Source: Mimachlamys varia | Lineage: Eukaryota; Mollusca; Bivalvia; Pectinida; Pectinidae | Direction: 5' to 3' | Length of the DNA stretch: 64,000 nucleotides | Assembly (NCBI GenBank): GCA_947623455.1 | Contig: OX392532.1 | Location: 47,619,058-47,683,057, forward strand | Shown: positions 24,240-38,300 of the stretch, piece after piece | Numbering within the stretch: position 1 is the stretch's first letter | How the letters are laid out: each line of letters starts with the position of its first letter | The notes under the pieces: generated by a model | What the model was told of the DNA's origin: nothing | What the model saw: the letters and a program-made list of their open reading frames with translations, nothing else | Database searches by the model: none | Translations under genes and position numbers: made by a program

Positions 24240-24775
24240 TATAAGATTTAAAACATATCTCCTAACTACCAATCAACAACGCATGCCATCAAAAATCAAG
24301 AAAGAAATCATCATATCATCTAAAACATTTGTTTTGTTCTAATGAAGGTTTGGCCATCAAGAGAATAATTAGTTTCAATAGATCTTTTAAAGAATATATA
24401 ATATACACAAATGTACAATATGTAATAGCTTTGTACGATAAGATTGAATAAGCATGGATATACAGAATGTGGTAGGTCTTGATGGAAAATCCCAAATTCA
24501 ACTCAAGACTATGACTTAAATTTCAAAAATTGTTCGTCCGTTATGTACATTCATTTATAAAAACACATAGAAATAAAAGAAAAACAAAAGATAATTTTTA
24601 CACTCCCTCCTCAAACATGTTTCGTCTATCAAATTATTTTATTTGTACCGATCCTGTGTACCACAATACCTAATTGTGAGAACTTTCTTTTCCAAGAAAA
24701 GTGGATACAAATAGATAGCTGCGAGCTATTTGGGAACAAAGTTTGTGAAAAATACAACAAGGATTAAATAAAAAA
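24240..24775. other. AT-rich spacer upstream of the ankyrin exons
   Basis: No coding frame or repeat recognised. If the ankyrin gene has its own promoter, it should lie here or in the retroelement debris beyond. No TATA or other signal stands out. Confidence 0.35.
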
Positions 24776-25583
24776 AAAAAATCAGAAAATACCAAAGCGT
24801 CAACACAACCGTAATCCGAACTCAGAATCGATTAAACTAGATGCAAAATAGGAACAAAAGAATCTACCTGGAGACTCTCCTAAAAGCACAAGAGAATAAG
24901 ACCAGGTGTTCCGGAAGAGTAAGCGTCTTCTGCTTCATCAACGACACCCGCCATGTAAATCTTTACCACATCCAAGTAAACATCAAGTTCTCAAAACGAG
25001 AACCAGGTATCATTGTCAATCACAACAAGTAAGCAAACTAATGAGCAAACTCAAAAACATCCATCATCATATCACTTAAAGATACAGAATATTTCCAATG
25101 AGACAAAGATGGCGACCATAGAATTTGTCGATAGTTCTGATCAACCTGCATCTCGAGAATCCTTGTGTTGTTAGTTTGTTTGCCAGCTGTCGACATCGAC
25201 CACGAAAATCCCGATATTTAGAGCAAGCCCTAGAATATCGAATCAACTGCGACATGTAAACACCATACAGTTTTGTAGGTTGGAGAGGCAGGGATGTTAC
25301 TATCAAGAAATGGAAAGTTCACGATTGGAAAATTGAAATCATCACGTTTATCGTATAGCTCAATAGTAAGCTGTCCATGTTGGTCGTAGTTTAAGTAGAG
25401 ATCGAGGTAAGCAGCCGATGTAGAAGAGTCTGCTGTGTCCTTTATTTCAAGTTCAGAAGGGTGTATACAATCGATGTGGTCAGCAATTTTCTTGTTTTTT
25501 TTATAGACAACATATCGTTGATATATCTGAAAGTGAAATTGAAAGATTTGGTTTTTGTTACCTGTCCTTATTAGCTCTTCCAC
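24775..25583 (-). pseudogene. Retroelement RT C-terminal fragment plus 3' end (family X)
   Basis: Minus strand, from 25,583: LDLYLNYDQHGQLTIELYDK, RDDFNFPIVNFPFLDSNIP. After a frame change it continues YGVYMSQLIRYSRACSKYRD and DKFYGRHLCLIGNILYL. The KRDDFNF-IVNFPFL-SNIP signature follows the RT domain in a common invertebrate retroelement family. The 3' region, with the family-X block, occupies 24,775-25,060. Truncated and frameshifted. It lies exactly between the terminal exon of the 20-exon gene and the ankyrin exons. Confidence 0.65.
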
Positions 25584-25844
25584 AATTTCAGCCTCGTATG
25601 AAATATACTGAGAAAGATATAGTAGTTTGTACTAATCATTGAATTTCTGGTAGACAATATATTTGTTAAGTTTGGAGAAATATTTTTCATGAGAATTTTG
25701 ACATTCTTAGGCAAAAATCTGTGTCCCACTCTTAGCTGACTTGTTCTTGCTTCAAACGAGGATGAATAAGGATATATCGTCGATGTGTTACGAACAATTT
25801 TGGTCGTCATACTGGTCTTTTTGAGAAGTATTCTGTATCCTTAT

Positions 25845-26110
25845 ATGATATACACATTTTCGTAGTACACGATTTGAAATTATACAGATCTAGTTTAATT
25901 TTACTGTTTTTTTTTTAAATTCATAATTAAAGGTGTTTTACGCACCTGACCCTCCTGCTTCTACATTAGTTTAATAATGTTGGATTCCAACCTTTTGGCC
26001 CCTAGCATCACTGAAGGAGGACGAAACAGCTGTATGATGCAGTTTAATTCATTTGGTCGGCATACTGTATACATTACTAATTTAATAGGTGCAGCATATG
26101 TGCGTGTTAC
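25845..26110 (+). repeat. Dispersed repeat family Y, copy 2
   Basis: Shares with copy 1 the words TTCGTAGTACACGATTTGAA, TTTTACGCACCTGACCC, TTTTGGCCCCTAGCATCACTG and GGTGCAGCATATGTG. Located just 3' of the last exon of the 20-exon gene. Confidence 0.65.
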
Positions 26111-26218
26111 GTCATTTTTCAGTTGAGATAACTGTCCGCTGCTTCAACAAATATGTTCAGTTTTATAAATTTGACTTGTCATATCTATTCATAACAAAAT
26201 CGATTGTCTGTTAAAATA

Positions 26219-26301
26219 TCATACTTGTTGAAATTCACGTTCATCGTAGTCGTCGTCGTCATCGTCAGCAGTAGCAGCGTGTCCTGTTTCAGTAGTCTTA
26301 C
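26219..26301 (-). CDS. Exon 20, acidic end exon (stop or donor)
   Basis: Acceptor TTTCGATAG. Encodes KTTETGHAATADDDDDDYDE, then REFQQV and TGA at 26,219-26,221. The last bases CAACAA|GTATGA can also be read as a splice donor in phase 0, which would let the frame continue into the exon at 24,217. Both readings fit the sequence. Confidence 0.6.
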
Positions 26302-29300
26302 CTATCGAAATAAATAAGCCACCAGGAAAGTACAGATTAAAAGAATCGTTAACTCCCTTTGGAGTGAGACATGGGAATCTCAACCTGAGGGGTAAGATTC
26401 TTAAGTTGCCAAAAACGAGCTAAAAAATCTTGCCCTGGAGGTTGAGATTTCCTATCTCACTACCAAGAAAATGAATTATTCTTTTTCTCTTAACCTTTTA
26501 AACATAATGTATATCTAATAGTGACGTTACATCATTACAAGACAATGTTGATGTGATGTGATTGAGTTGTCGACGTCATTGTATTGTTTCTATGGCGTCA
26601 AACAATGTTGAGAACGTGCAAACAGCATATGTAGCTTGTCTCAACCCTAGGGTGAGATAAAAAAAATCTCACATCGGTAAAATTGTGGATATCTCTGTCC
26701 AGGGTAAGAGAACAGAATTTGGGCTTTGTGTTTATAGTTTTATATGCATTAATTATAAAACATTACAGGCAAATAGTCTATAGAAATATGTAACTAAATA
26801 ATCATATTAGATACAGGCCATAAAAAAATCAGCCAAACAGTGTTGTGACAGACCTAATATAAAATCACCTACTGTGTAGCTGAGACCTGGTGTCTGCTGG
26901 TCCTGACCTTGGTTCCTCCTTAACTGATGTGTTGTCAATTGTCTTCTCCTGTTTTATTTCTGGATACAATAAACAAATAACATTATCACATAGTGTGGTT
27001 TAATAATGAGGCAATTTTGGACAAACTGTCCACTTAGATCATTTTGTTTTAAGTGATTTATGTAAAAATACAACGAAATAGAACGTGTATAATTTAGGAC
27101 TCAGTACCGAAGAGAGAATAGCTAAAATGTAAACATCCCAAACATACCTTTATAAACATTGATATATACGCAGAGATGAAACTATTGTCATTACAACCTA
27201 CCGTGTCTCTTTGTTCCGTGATCTGTTTACATTCATTATTTCCCGCCTTCAAGGGTGACATGTCATTATTATAGTTAAAAAGGTTTTTTTTTTCTAAGAA
27301 GTGAAACTGACCAAAGTGGACAACGGTGGAATATGGTATCATTATAACCTATGTAAACTATTGAAGCAATATTTCTTCATTACCTGCGTAATTTGAAAAA
27401 CGTTACATGACTAAATTGTCCGTTAGAAACATTTTAACATACGTGGATAGAAACACTCACTGTGTAGCTGAGACCTGGTGTCTGCTGGTCCTGACCTTGG
27501 TTCCTCCTTAACTGATGTGTTGTCAATTGTCTTCTCCTGTTTTATTTCTGGATACAATAAACAAATAACATTATCACATAGTGTGGTTTAATAATGAGGC
27601 AATTTTGGACAAACTGTCCACTTAGATCATTTTGTTTTAAGTGATTTATGTAAAAATACAACGAAATAGAACGTGTATAATTTAAGAGATTATTTTCCTA
27701 ACATTGTTTAAGGAACCACTTAGTGAAGTAATTTTGGTATAACCACATTGCGAATGTCATCGTTATAATGAAGTCTGATAGTCCTTATGAACAATTCATG
27801 TCATTAAAAGAAACAATGTTTTCTTGATATTTGCTTTTTTAAATAACGACATCAAACAGCGTGCGACTGAACATTTCCCTGGTTGTTTAAACAAGGTGGA
27901 TCATTTGCAAGGACATGATTAAAGCGGTTTGCTAATTTTCAAATGTGATAAACAGAGGTACAACTTGATGTAGTGAACCACATTTAGGACTCAGTACCGA
28001 AGAGAGAATAGCTAAAATGTAAACATCCCAAACATACCTTTATAAACATTGATATATACTCAGAGATGAAACTATTGTCATTACAACCTACCGTGTCTCT
28101 TTGTTCCGTGATCTGTTTACATTCATTATTTCCCGCCTTCAAGGGTGACATGTCATTATTATAGTTAAAAAGGTTTTTTTTTCTAAGAAGTGAAACTGAC
28201 CAAAGTGGACAACGGTGGAATATGGTATCATTATAACCTATGTAAACTATTGAAGCAATATTTCTTCATTACCTGCGTAATTTGAAAAACGTTACATGAC
28301 TAAATTGTCCGTTAGAAACATTTTAACATACGTGGATAGAAACACTCACTTTGTTGCTGGGAACTCGTGTGCTGTCCTGAATTTGGTTCCCTTTTTATAG
28401 TTGTGTTGCCAATCATCTTTTCCTGCTTCACTCCTGAAAATTTCATTCCGAAAGTTTTCGACATTTTACGAATCGAATTGGTCAAAATTGCTCCGATGAT
28501 GGGATGAGCGAAATCGGGTAAAAACTGATAATTCCATGATTCTTTTTATAGTACAGTACTTTGAAAGTAAGTGCTTGGTTTGGTTTTAATTGTTTTACAT
28601 TTATCAGTCCATCCGCGTTAATAACAATTCGTACAATTAAGAGACACGTACAGTTCTTGATTCTTAACATAAATACTAGCTTGTTATAAAGTATAATGAT
28701 TTAAAGTAAATTTTTTTATAGAAGGCTAAAAAAGAAGAGAGATCCATCCGTTTTATTGGTCCGGATTAGATATTTGTCATATCTCTGGCTACGATTTGTT
28801 TTTTTTATCCCTACTAGTTGTTATTCCGGTTGCAGCAAAATGTACTTTTTTTCAAAGAACATACTAAATTTAACTGTAGATAATCTTGTAGTTTTGTATT
28901 ATAATTAGTATTAATAATAATTCGTTGTTCTTCTACACTGCGTTCACAAATTCACAGCGGTTCACAAATTATTATCCGTGGTTATGGGGCCATAGCAATC
29001 AGCCAATATCGTTCTCAACTCCCGGGGAGCATACAACCGGTGCTGCCATTATTCAAAATAATCGCGCGCTATCAAAATGTTGCTGAATCGAGAAACATTT
29101 TATGAAAATGCTAACATATATATCTGGGTTGTAGTACCATCAAAGAAAAATTCACTAATTTGATTTTAAGCTGTATTTGAACCACATTCTGTATGGGACC
29201 GATTTCGTTTGCATACCAATATATGCCCTTTGCTTATGCATGACAGATGAAATATTACATGTAGATTGTCGATAAATAAATGTAACCAAATTATCATTGT

Positions 29301-32300
29301 ATAGAAATATGGACTAGAATATAAAATTATCGACCGAACATGTGTGGTATAAAGACTTGTTTGAGATTGATCTTAATGATATAATAAACCTACTCTGTAG
29401 GTGAAAACTTGTGTCTGGTGATCCAGATCTCGGTTCCTCCTTAATTTGTGTGCTGTCCATTTTCGTCTCCTGTTTTATTTCTGGAAACAATAAACAAAAC
29501 AACGTTACAAGTTCTGTATGTAAAATTACAACATAGTAGAATAGTTTAAAACCTACTATTAATTAAGTTGGCATAAACATTTAGTGAAGTAACCATATTT
29601 CGAATTTCATCGTAAACATATAGTGTGATAGTCCTCATGAACAGTTCATGTCCAAAACGTGTATAAGAAACAACATTTTCTTGATATTTTTAAATGTTAA
29701 ATATCGAAATGAAACAGCGCATGACTGAACATTTTCTTGAAAACTACTGTCATTCAAAACTACGGTGTATCTGTGGTCCTTGATTAGTAGGGTGACCTAT
29801 CATGCTCTTTTTGCAATAATGAACATTAGAAACTAGTAACTGACCACAGTGGACACCGGTTGAATGAAAGATGACGTAACGCACACACTTGCTAGCAGCG
29901 CCTCTTATTTTTAATATTAAATACAGTAACCCGAAAAATGATTTTAACTGCATCATACAACTGTTTAAATTGTAATGCCATCTCATTATTACATACAGAT
30001 ATTGTCGTTACCTGCCTTTTCAATAAAATGATAAATGCCTAAATCGTCCCTTTAAAACGTCTAGTTAACATACTTGGATTTAAGCTCCCAATTTGTCGCT
30101 GGGATTTCGCATGATGCTGTCCTGATCTTGGTTCCTCCTTTATTTTTGTGTTGCCAATGATCCTTTCCTGTTTTACCCCTGAAGAAGGTATGAATCATAA
30201 TAGATCATGCGAAGTTAAAATTGATATGTTCACTTTCCCTTACAAACGTATGAAACTGTATATATAAGAATGTTTATAACATTCGCTATTTAGAAAGGAT
30301 TACTGATTAGTCGAAGGCATACAATGTATCTATCTTACTTAACGCATGAACAGGTATGTAATGGTATGCCCGCCACGCTATCAAAACATATTCTTAACAT
30401 ACGTAGCGTTATTCTGCAATATGCATCAAACTTTGTACTTTTTAGAAACGATGAAAACAAAACAATCCAAGAGCAAATTAGTTCCATATCCCCTTCTAAA
30501 GCCCGATAACCCTCCTTGTTGTCACGTAGTAAGATTAGACAGGTCCGCCTCCAAAACCTGCACAGGTTGTTTGGTAAATAAACCCATTTGACTTTTATTC
30601 ACCAATGGCCCTCCACCTCTGGGCTGCGAGTTCGAATTCCAAGTTGGGCAGTCGCAAGGTACTGACCTCAGGTCGGTGTTTTTCCGGGTTTTCTTCGAAA
30701 ACATGACATGTTTCTTAAATGACCCTGGATGTTACTGTAATAGGACGTAAAACTAAATAAACCAAACCGAACTAATTGTCTTTCACTTTTCCTAGAGTCT
30801 CTACATGTACCTTCGTCACCATTACTATCTTTATCTTTATCCAAATCATCGTGCAGGCATACATTGTATATCTATCAATGCTTTATGTATAGTGATGCCA
30901 ACATCTTTGAAATGCACCTTTTTCAACCTCACTAATATCGATCCGCCGTAGATAAGTGCATTTTAGATTGTCATAATTGATTTGAATGTTTACTTGTGTC
31001 ACATTGTGAGAAAACACTAGATGTGTATGGACGCAAAACTATAAATTTTACACATTTTTTGCATATTTCTTAAGATTCATCCCAAACTCAGTGTAATCAA
31101 GTGCAATCAGTGAAAACCTTTGTACAGGAAAATGGTCACAAAACTCTACAGTGGGAGCTTTACTCTGCTTAACCAGTCAATTATTAACTGATACTCTGTT
31201 AAGGCTTACAATATGTTGATATATTGGGTTGCCAGATAGTGCAGTGACTAGCGCATTGGCAAACTGGATTTGATTCCCCGATCGAACGTACCTGCCCGAC
31301 CACTTGGGTTTTCTCACGAGTGTTTAATATAAATTATATAACTTGTTTCATAATTGTTGTAAAATAAAAACAGGTCAGCAAAGACCCCGCCATGTGTCTA
31401 TTGATCTCTCCTAATTGTCAAACCCAACAAGGCTGATCTTTTAACTCTTTGTTAAATTCTGACCAACTTTGCTTCATGCTGTCATAAGGAAACGTTCATC
31501 AGTGAAAGGTTACAAAATATGACCTTGATATTTTGTCAAATTCATAACAAACAAAATTTATCTGTAAAAAAATACTATGTTTGATCTTGCTCTTTGACCT
31601 AATGGCATTGAATGGTGCTCAGTTGACTCCATGTTTTATTCTATTTAACTTTGCTTCATAATGTTACAACAACATGTTTAACAGTGGAAAGGTATAACAT
31701 GTGACAGACGCATGGACGGACGTGGTGATAACTATAGGGCACCCGCCCTTTGGTTCAGGGCCCTAATAAAGTTTACGTTTTACATACTGATATAACGATA
31801 CCATAATAACAACAGACACTTACTTAGCTGTGAGGAATACGGAGACATCTCACTTCCACTGTCTTGTTCAATGTGACGATATCTAACTTCCGACATGGAC
31901 TTGTGGCTAAAAGATTCACGTTTTCTTCTCCGTTTGTCTCTCCGATGCAATTCTCTTTGTTTATCCTTTTTATGATGTTTGCCTGTATTCAAAATATCAA
32001 ATGTATCAGGAGTCACAGCTAGAAAACATACATAAAAAAGTTTGAAGATATAAGATGCGTGTAGGTTCATGTATCATTATAACCATACTCACGGCGATGT
32101 GAAGTGCTTTCGTGTTCAGCATGTGAAGGCTGATCATCTGAGATAGGCTCCTCCTTTATGACTACCGGCGGTAGCGCTCCTGTGATATTCCATTCTATTA
32201 CAAAGAAACAATCTACAACTAATATGATGCATATGGTTATCTTTATCTTTATCCAAATAATCGTGCAGGCATATATTTATCAATGCTTCATGTATAGTGA

Positions 32301-35300
32301 TGATAACATCTTTGAAATGTACCCTTTTTAACCTCACTAATATCGATCTGCCGTAGATAGATGCATTTTAGATTGTCATAATTGTTTTGAATGTTTACTT
32401 GTGTCACATTTTGAGAAAAAAACTAGATGTGTTGAGACGCAAAACTATGCATTTTACACATTTTTTGTTCTTTTTTTGGTCTTTGTTCCGTGTTCAGTTT
32501 ACATTCATTATTTCCCGCCTTCAAGGGTGACATGTCATTATTATAGTTAATAAGGGTTTTTTCAAAGAAGTGAAACTGACCAAAGTGGACAACGGTGGAA
32601 TATGGTATCATTATAACCTATGTAAACTATTGAAGCAATATTTCTTCATTACCTGCGTAATTTGAAAAACGTTACATGACTAAATTGTCCGTTAGAAAAG
32701 TTTTAACATACATGGATGGAAACACTCACTTTGTTGCTGGGAACTAATGTGCTGTCCTGAATTTGGTTCCCTTTTTATAGTTGTGTTGCCAATCATCCTC
32801 TCCTGCTTCACTCCTGAAAATTTCATTCCGAAAGGTTTCGACATTTTACGAATTGAATTTTTCAAAATTGCTCCGATGATGGGATGAGCGAAATCGGGTA
32901 AAAACTGATAATTCCATGATTTTTTTTATAGTACAGTACTTTGAAAGTAAGTCCTTGGCTTGGTTTTAATTGTTTTACATTTATCAGTCCATCCGCGTTA
33001 TTAACAATTCGTACAATTAAGAGACACGTACAGTTCTTGATTCCTAACATAAATACTAGCTTGTTATAAAGTATAATGACTTAAAAAAGTTTTTTTTATA
33101 GAAGGCTAAAAAAGAAGAGAGATCCAACCGTTTTATTGGTCCGGATTAGATATTTGTCATTTCGCTGGCTATGATTTGTTTTTTATCCTTACTAGTTGTT
33201 ATTCCGGCTGCAGCAAAATGTACTTTTTTCAAAGAACATACTAAACTTAACTGTAGATAATTATATAATTTTGTTTTATAATTAGTATTTATACTAATTC
33301 GTTGTTCTTATACACTGCTTTTACAAATTCGCAGCGGTTCACAAATTATTATCCGTGGTTAAGGGGCCTTAGCAATCAGCCAATATCGTTCTCAACTCCC
33401 AGGGAGCATACAACCGGTGCTGCCTTAACGGCGCCCACAGCCAGCATTCTACAATTTTTAGGCCTGCCCAACCACGTAGTCATTTACAGCTGAGTAGACT
33501 GGAACAAGCCGAGTAAATATCTTGCTCAAGGATACAACACTTCTATCACCATCCCGGCGCCCTGCAACTAGATCACCATTCCTCCTGTCCGTTTTCTTCA
33601 TATCATGTTATATTTAACAGAAATCAATATTTAAACATGAAAACACTACAAAATAACGTCGACGTCCGGTCGTTTTTCTATGGTTTTCTGACATGTTGAT
33701 TTCAAAATAATCGCGCGCTATCAAAATGTTGCTGAATCGAGAAACATTTTATGAAAATGCTAACATATATATTTGGGTTGTAGTACAATCAAAGAAACAT
33801 TCACTAATTTGATTTTAAGCTGTATTTGAACCACATTCTGTATGGGACCGATTTCGTTTGCGTTCCAATAGATGCCCTTTGTTTATGCATGACAGGTAAA
33901 ATATTACATGCCAATTGTCGATAAATAAATGTAACCAAATTATCATTGTATAGAAATATGGACTAGAATATAAAATTATCGACCGAACATGTGTGGTATA
34001 AAGACTTGTTTGAGATTGATCTTAATGATATAATAAACCTACTCTGTAGGTGAAAACTTGTGTCTGGTGATCCTGATCTCGGTTCCTCCTTTATTTGAGT
34101 GCTGTCCGTTTTAGTCTCCTGTTTTATTTCTGGAAACAATAAACAAATCATCGTTACAAGTTGTAAGTTCTGTATGTAAAATTACAACAAAGTAGAATAG
34201 TTTAAAACCTACTATTAATTAAGTTGGCATAAACATTTAATGAAGTAACCATATAGTGTGATAGTCCTCATGAACAATTTATGTCCAAAACGTATATTAG
34301 AAACAACATTTTCTTGATTTTTTTAAACGTTAAATATCGAAATGAAACAGCGCATGACTGAACATTTTCTTGAAAACTGCTGTCATCCCAACCTACAGTG
34401 TCTCATTTTTCCTTGATTAGTAGGGTGACCTATCATGCTCTTTTTGCAATAATGTACATTAGGAATCTCTAGAGTCTTATCTAGAAACTGACCGCAGTGG
34501 ACACCGGTTGAATGAAAGATGACGTAACACACCCACTTGCTAGCAGCGCCTCTTATTTTTAGTAATAGATACAGTAAGCCGAAAAATAAATTTAACTGCA
34601 TCATACAGCTGTTTTAATTGTCATTATTATATTGTCATCTCATTATTACATGCAGAAATTGTCGTTACCTGCCATAAAACGATAAATGCCTAAATCATCC
34701 CTTTAAAACGTTTAGTTAACATACTTTGATTTAAACTCCCACTTTGATGCAGGGATTTCGGTTGTTGCTGTCCTGATCTTGGTTCCTTCTTTATTTTTGT
34801 GTTGCCAATGATCCTTTCCTGTTTTACCCCTGAAGAAGGTATATATCATAAAAGATGATGTGAAGTTTAAAATTCCATGTTCACTTTTACCTTACAAACG
34901 TATGAAACTGTATATATAAGAGTCACGTAACACACACATATGCTGCACCTCTTGAATTAAGTAATAGATACAGTATGCCGAAAAAATGAATTAAACTGCA
35001 TCATACAGCTGTTTCGTCCTCCTAGGACTCTTCAGTGATGCTAGGGGCCAAAAGGTAGGAATCCAAAATTTCTAAACTGATGTAGAAGCAGAATGGTGAG
35101 GTGCGTAAAACCCCTTTCATTTATTAATTTAGAAGTAGCATTAAACTAGTTCTGTATAATTTCAAATCGTGTACTACGAAAATGTGTATATTAAGTACCG
35201 TGCCACTACTCAAATGAGATTAACTGTGGCTATGGAGGCTCCAGCAAACCTCGGGAACTAAAAAATCCACCAGCAGAGTCTGCCACCCCCTATCATAAAG

Positions 35301-38300
35301 ATCACGTAACACACACATATGCTGCACCTCTTGAATTTAGTAATAGATACAGTATGCCGAAAAAATGAATTAAACTGCATCAATCGTATAACATTCGCTA
35401 TATATAAAGGATTACAAATAAGTCGAAGGAATATCTATCTTACTTAATGCATGAACAGGTATGTAATGGTATGCCCGCCACGCTATCTAAACATAACTAA
35501 TATTCTTAACATACGTAGCGTTATTCTGCAACATGCATCAAAGTTTGTACTTTTTAGAAACGATGAAAACAAAACAATCAAAGAGATGTAAAGCAAATTA
35601 GTTCCATATCCCGTTCTGATAACCCTCCTTAGTTCTCTTGTTGTCACGTAGTAAGATTTGGCAGATCTGCCTCCAAAACCTGCACAGGTTGTATGGTAAA
35701 TACACCCATTTGCACTTTTAGTCACCAATGGCCCTCCACCTCTGGGCTGCGAGTTCGAATTCCAAGTTGGGCAGTCGCCAGGTACTGACCGTAGGTCGGT
35801 GGTTTTCCGGGTTGTCAGGTTTTCGTCAACCTCGAAAACCTGACACGTCCCTTAAATGACCCTTGATGTTAATAGGACGTAAAACTAAATAAACCAAACC
35901 GAACTAATTGTCTTTCACTTTTCCTAGAGACTCTACATGTACCTTCGTCACCATTACTATCTTTATCTTTATCCAAATAATCGTGCAGGCATATATTTAT
36001 CAATGCTTCATGTATAGTGATGATAACATCTTTGAAATGTACCCTTTTTAACCTCACTAATATCGATCTGCCGTAGATAGATGCATTTTAGATTGTCATA
36101 ATTGTTTTGAATGTTTACTTGTGTCACATTTTGAGAAAAAAACTAGATGTGTTGAGACGCAAAACTATGCATTTTACACATTTTTTGTTCTTTTTTTGGT
36201 CTTTGTTCCGTGTTCAGTTTACATTCATTATTTCCCGCCTTCAAGGGTGACATGTCATTATTATAGTTAATAAGGGTTTTTTCAAAGAAGTGAAACTGAC
36301 CAAAGTGGACAACGGTGGAATATGGTATCATTATAACCTATGTAAACTATTGAAGCAATATTTCTTCATTACCTGCGTAATTTGAAAAACGTTACATGAC
36401 TAAATTGTCCGTTAGAAAAATTTTAACATACATGGATGGAAACACTCACTTTGTTGCTGGAAACTAATGTGCTGTCCTGAATTTGGTTCCCTTTTTATAG
36501 TTGTGTTGCCAATCATCCTCTCCTGCTTCACTCCTGAAAATTTCATTCCGAAAGGTTTCGACATTTTACGAATTGAATTTTTCAAAATTGCTCCGATGAT
36601 GGGATGAGCGAAATCGGGTAAAAACTGATAATTCCATGATTTTTTTATAGTACAGTACTTTGAAAGTAAGTCCTTGGTTTGGTTTTAATTGTTTTACATT
36701 TATCAGTCCATCCGCGTTATTAACAATTCGTACAATTAAGAGACACGTACAGTTCTTGATTCCTAACATAAATACTAGCTTGTTATAAAGTATAATGACT
36801 TAAAAAAGTTTTTTTATAGAAGGCTAAAAAAGAAGAGAGATCCAACCGTTTTATTGGTCCGGATTAGATATTTGTCATATCGCTGGCTATGATTTGTTTT
36901 TTATCCTTACTAGTTGTTATTCCGGCTGCAGCAAAATGTACTTTTTTCAAAGAACATACTAAACTTAACTGTAGATAATTATATAATTTTGTTTTATAAT
37001 TAGTATTTATACTAATTCGTTGTTCTTATACACTGCTTTTACAAATTCGCAGCGGTTCACAAATTATTATCCGTGGTTAAGGGGCCTTAGCAATCAGCCA
37101 ATATCGTTCTCAACTCCCAGGGAGCATACAACCGGTGCTGCCTTAACGGCGCCCACAGCCAGCATTCTACAATTTTTAGGCCTGCCCAACCACGTAGTCA
37201 TTTACAGCTGAGTAGACTGGAACAAGCCGAGTAAATATCTTGCTCAAGGATACAACACTTCTATCACCATCCCGGCGCCCTGCAACTAGATCACCATTCC
37301 TCCTGTCCGTTTTCTTCATATCATGTTATATTTAACAGAAATCAATATTTAAACATGAAAACACTACAAAATAACGTCGACGTCCGGTCGTTTTTCTATG
37401 GTTTTCTGACATGTTGATTTCAAAATAATCGCGCGCTATCAAAATGTTGCTGAATCGAGAAACATTTTATGAAAATGCTAACATATATATTTGGGTTGTA
37501 GTACAATCAAAGAAACATTCACTAATTTGATTTTAAGCTGTATTTGAACCACATTCTGTATGGGACCGATTTCGTTTGCGTTCCAATAGATGCCCTTTGT
37601 TTATGCATGACAGGTAAAATATGACATGCAAATTGTCGATAAATAAATGTAACCAAATTATCATTGTATAGAAATATGGACTAGAATATAAAATTATCGA
37701 CCGAACATGTGTGGTATAAAGATTTGTTTCAGATTGATCTTAATGATATAATAAACCTACTCTGTAGGTGAAAACTTGTGTCTGGTGATCCTGATCTCGG
37801 TTCCTCCTTAATTTGTGTGCTGTCCATTTTCGTCTCCTGTTTTATTTCTGGAAACAATAAACAAAACAACGTTACAAGTTCTGTATGTAAAATTACAACA
37901 TAGTAGAATAGTTTAAAACCTACTATTAATTAAGTTGGCATAAACATTTAATGAAGTAACCATATAGTGTGATAGTCCTCATGAACAATTTATGTCCAAA
38001 ACGTATATTAGAAACAACATTTTCTTAATTTTTTAAAACGTTAAATATCGAAATGAAACAGCGCATGACTGAACATTTTCTTGAAAACTGCTGTCATCCC
38101 AACCTACAGTGTCTCATTTTTCCTTGATTAGTAGGGTGACCTATCATGCTCTTTTTGCAATAATGTACATTAGGAATCTCTAGAGTCTTATCTAGAAACT
38201 GACCACAGTGGACACCGGTTGAATGAAAGATGACGTAACACACCCACTTGCTAGCAGCGCCTCTTATTTTTAGTAATAGATACAGTAAGCCGAAAAATAA

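Noticed and set aside
25571..25810. 79-residue minus-strand frame upstream of the retroelement fragment
   Set aside because: Possibly more upstream retroelement sequence, but no conserved residues could be recognised, so it was not called.
27094..27342. Conserved intronic segment (KAGNNECKQITEQRDT) as an extra exon with donor ACG|GTAGGT
   Set aside because: Repeated in each block, but it has no good acceptor, and the frame needed for a phase 1-1 exon contains stops.
33302..37211. Two identical 63-residue plus-strand frames (about 33.3 and 37.0 kb)
   Set aside because: They are identical because they lie in the tandem duplication; the third block lacks most of the sequence, and no splice sites or homology support them.
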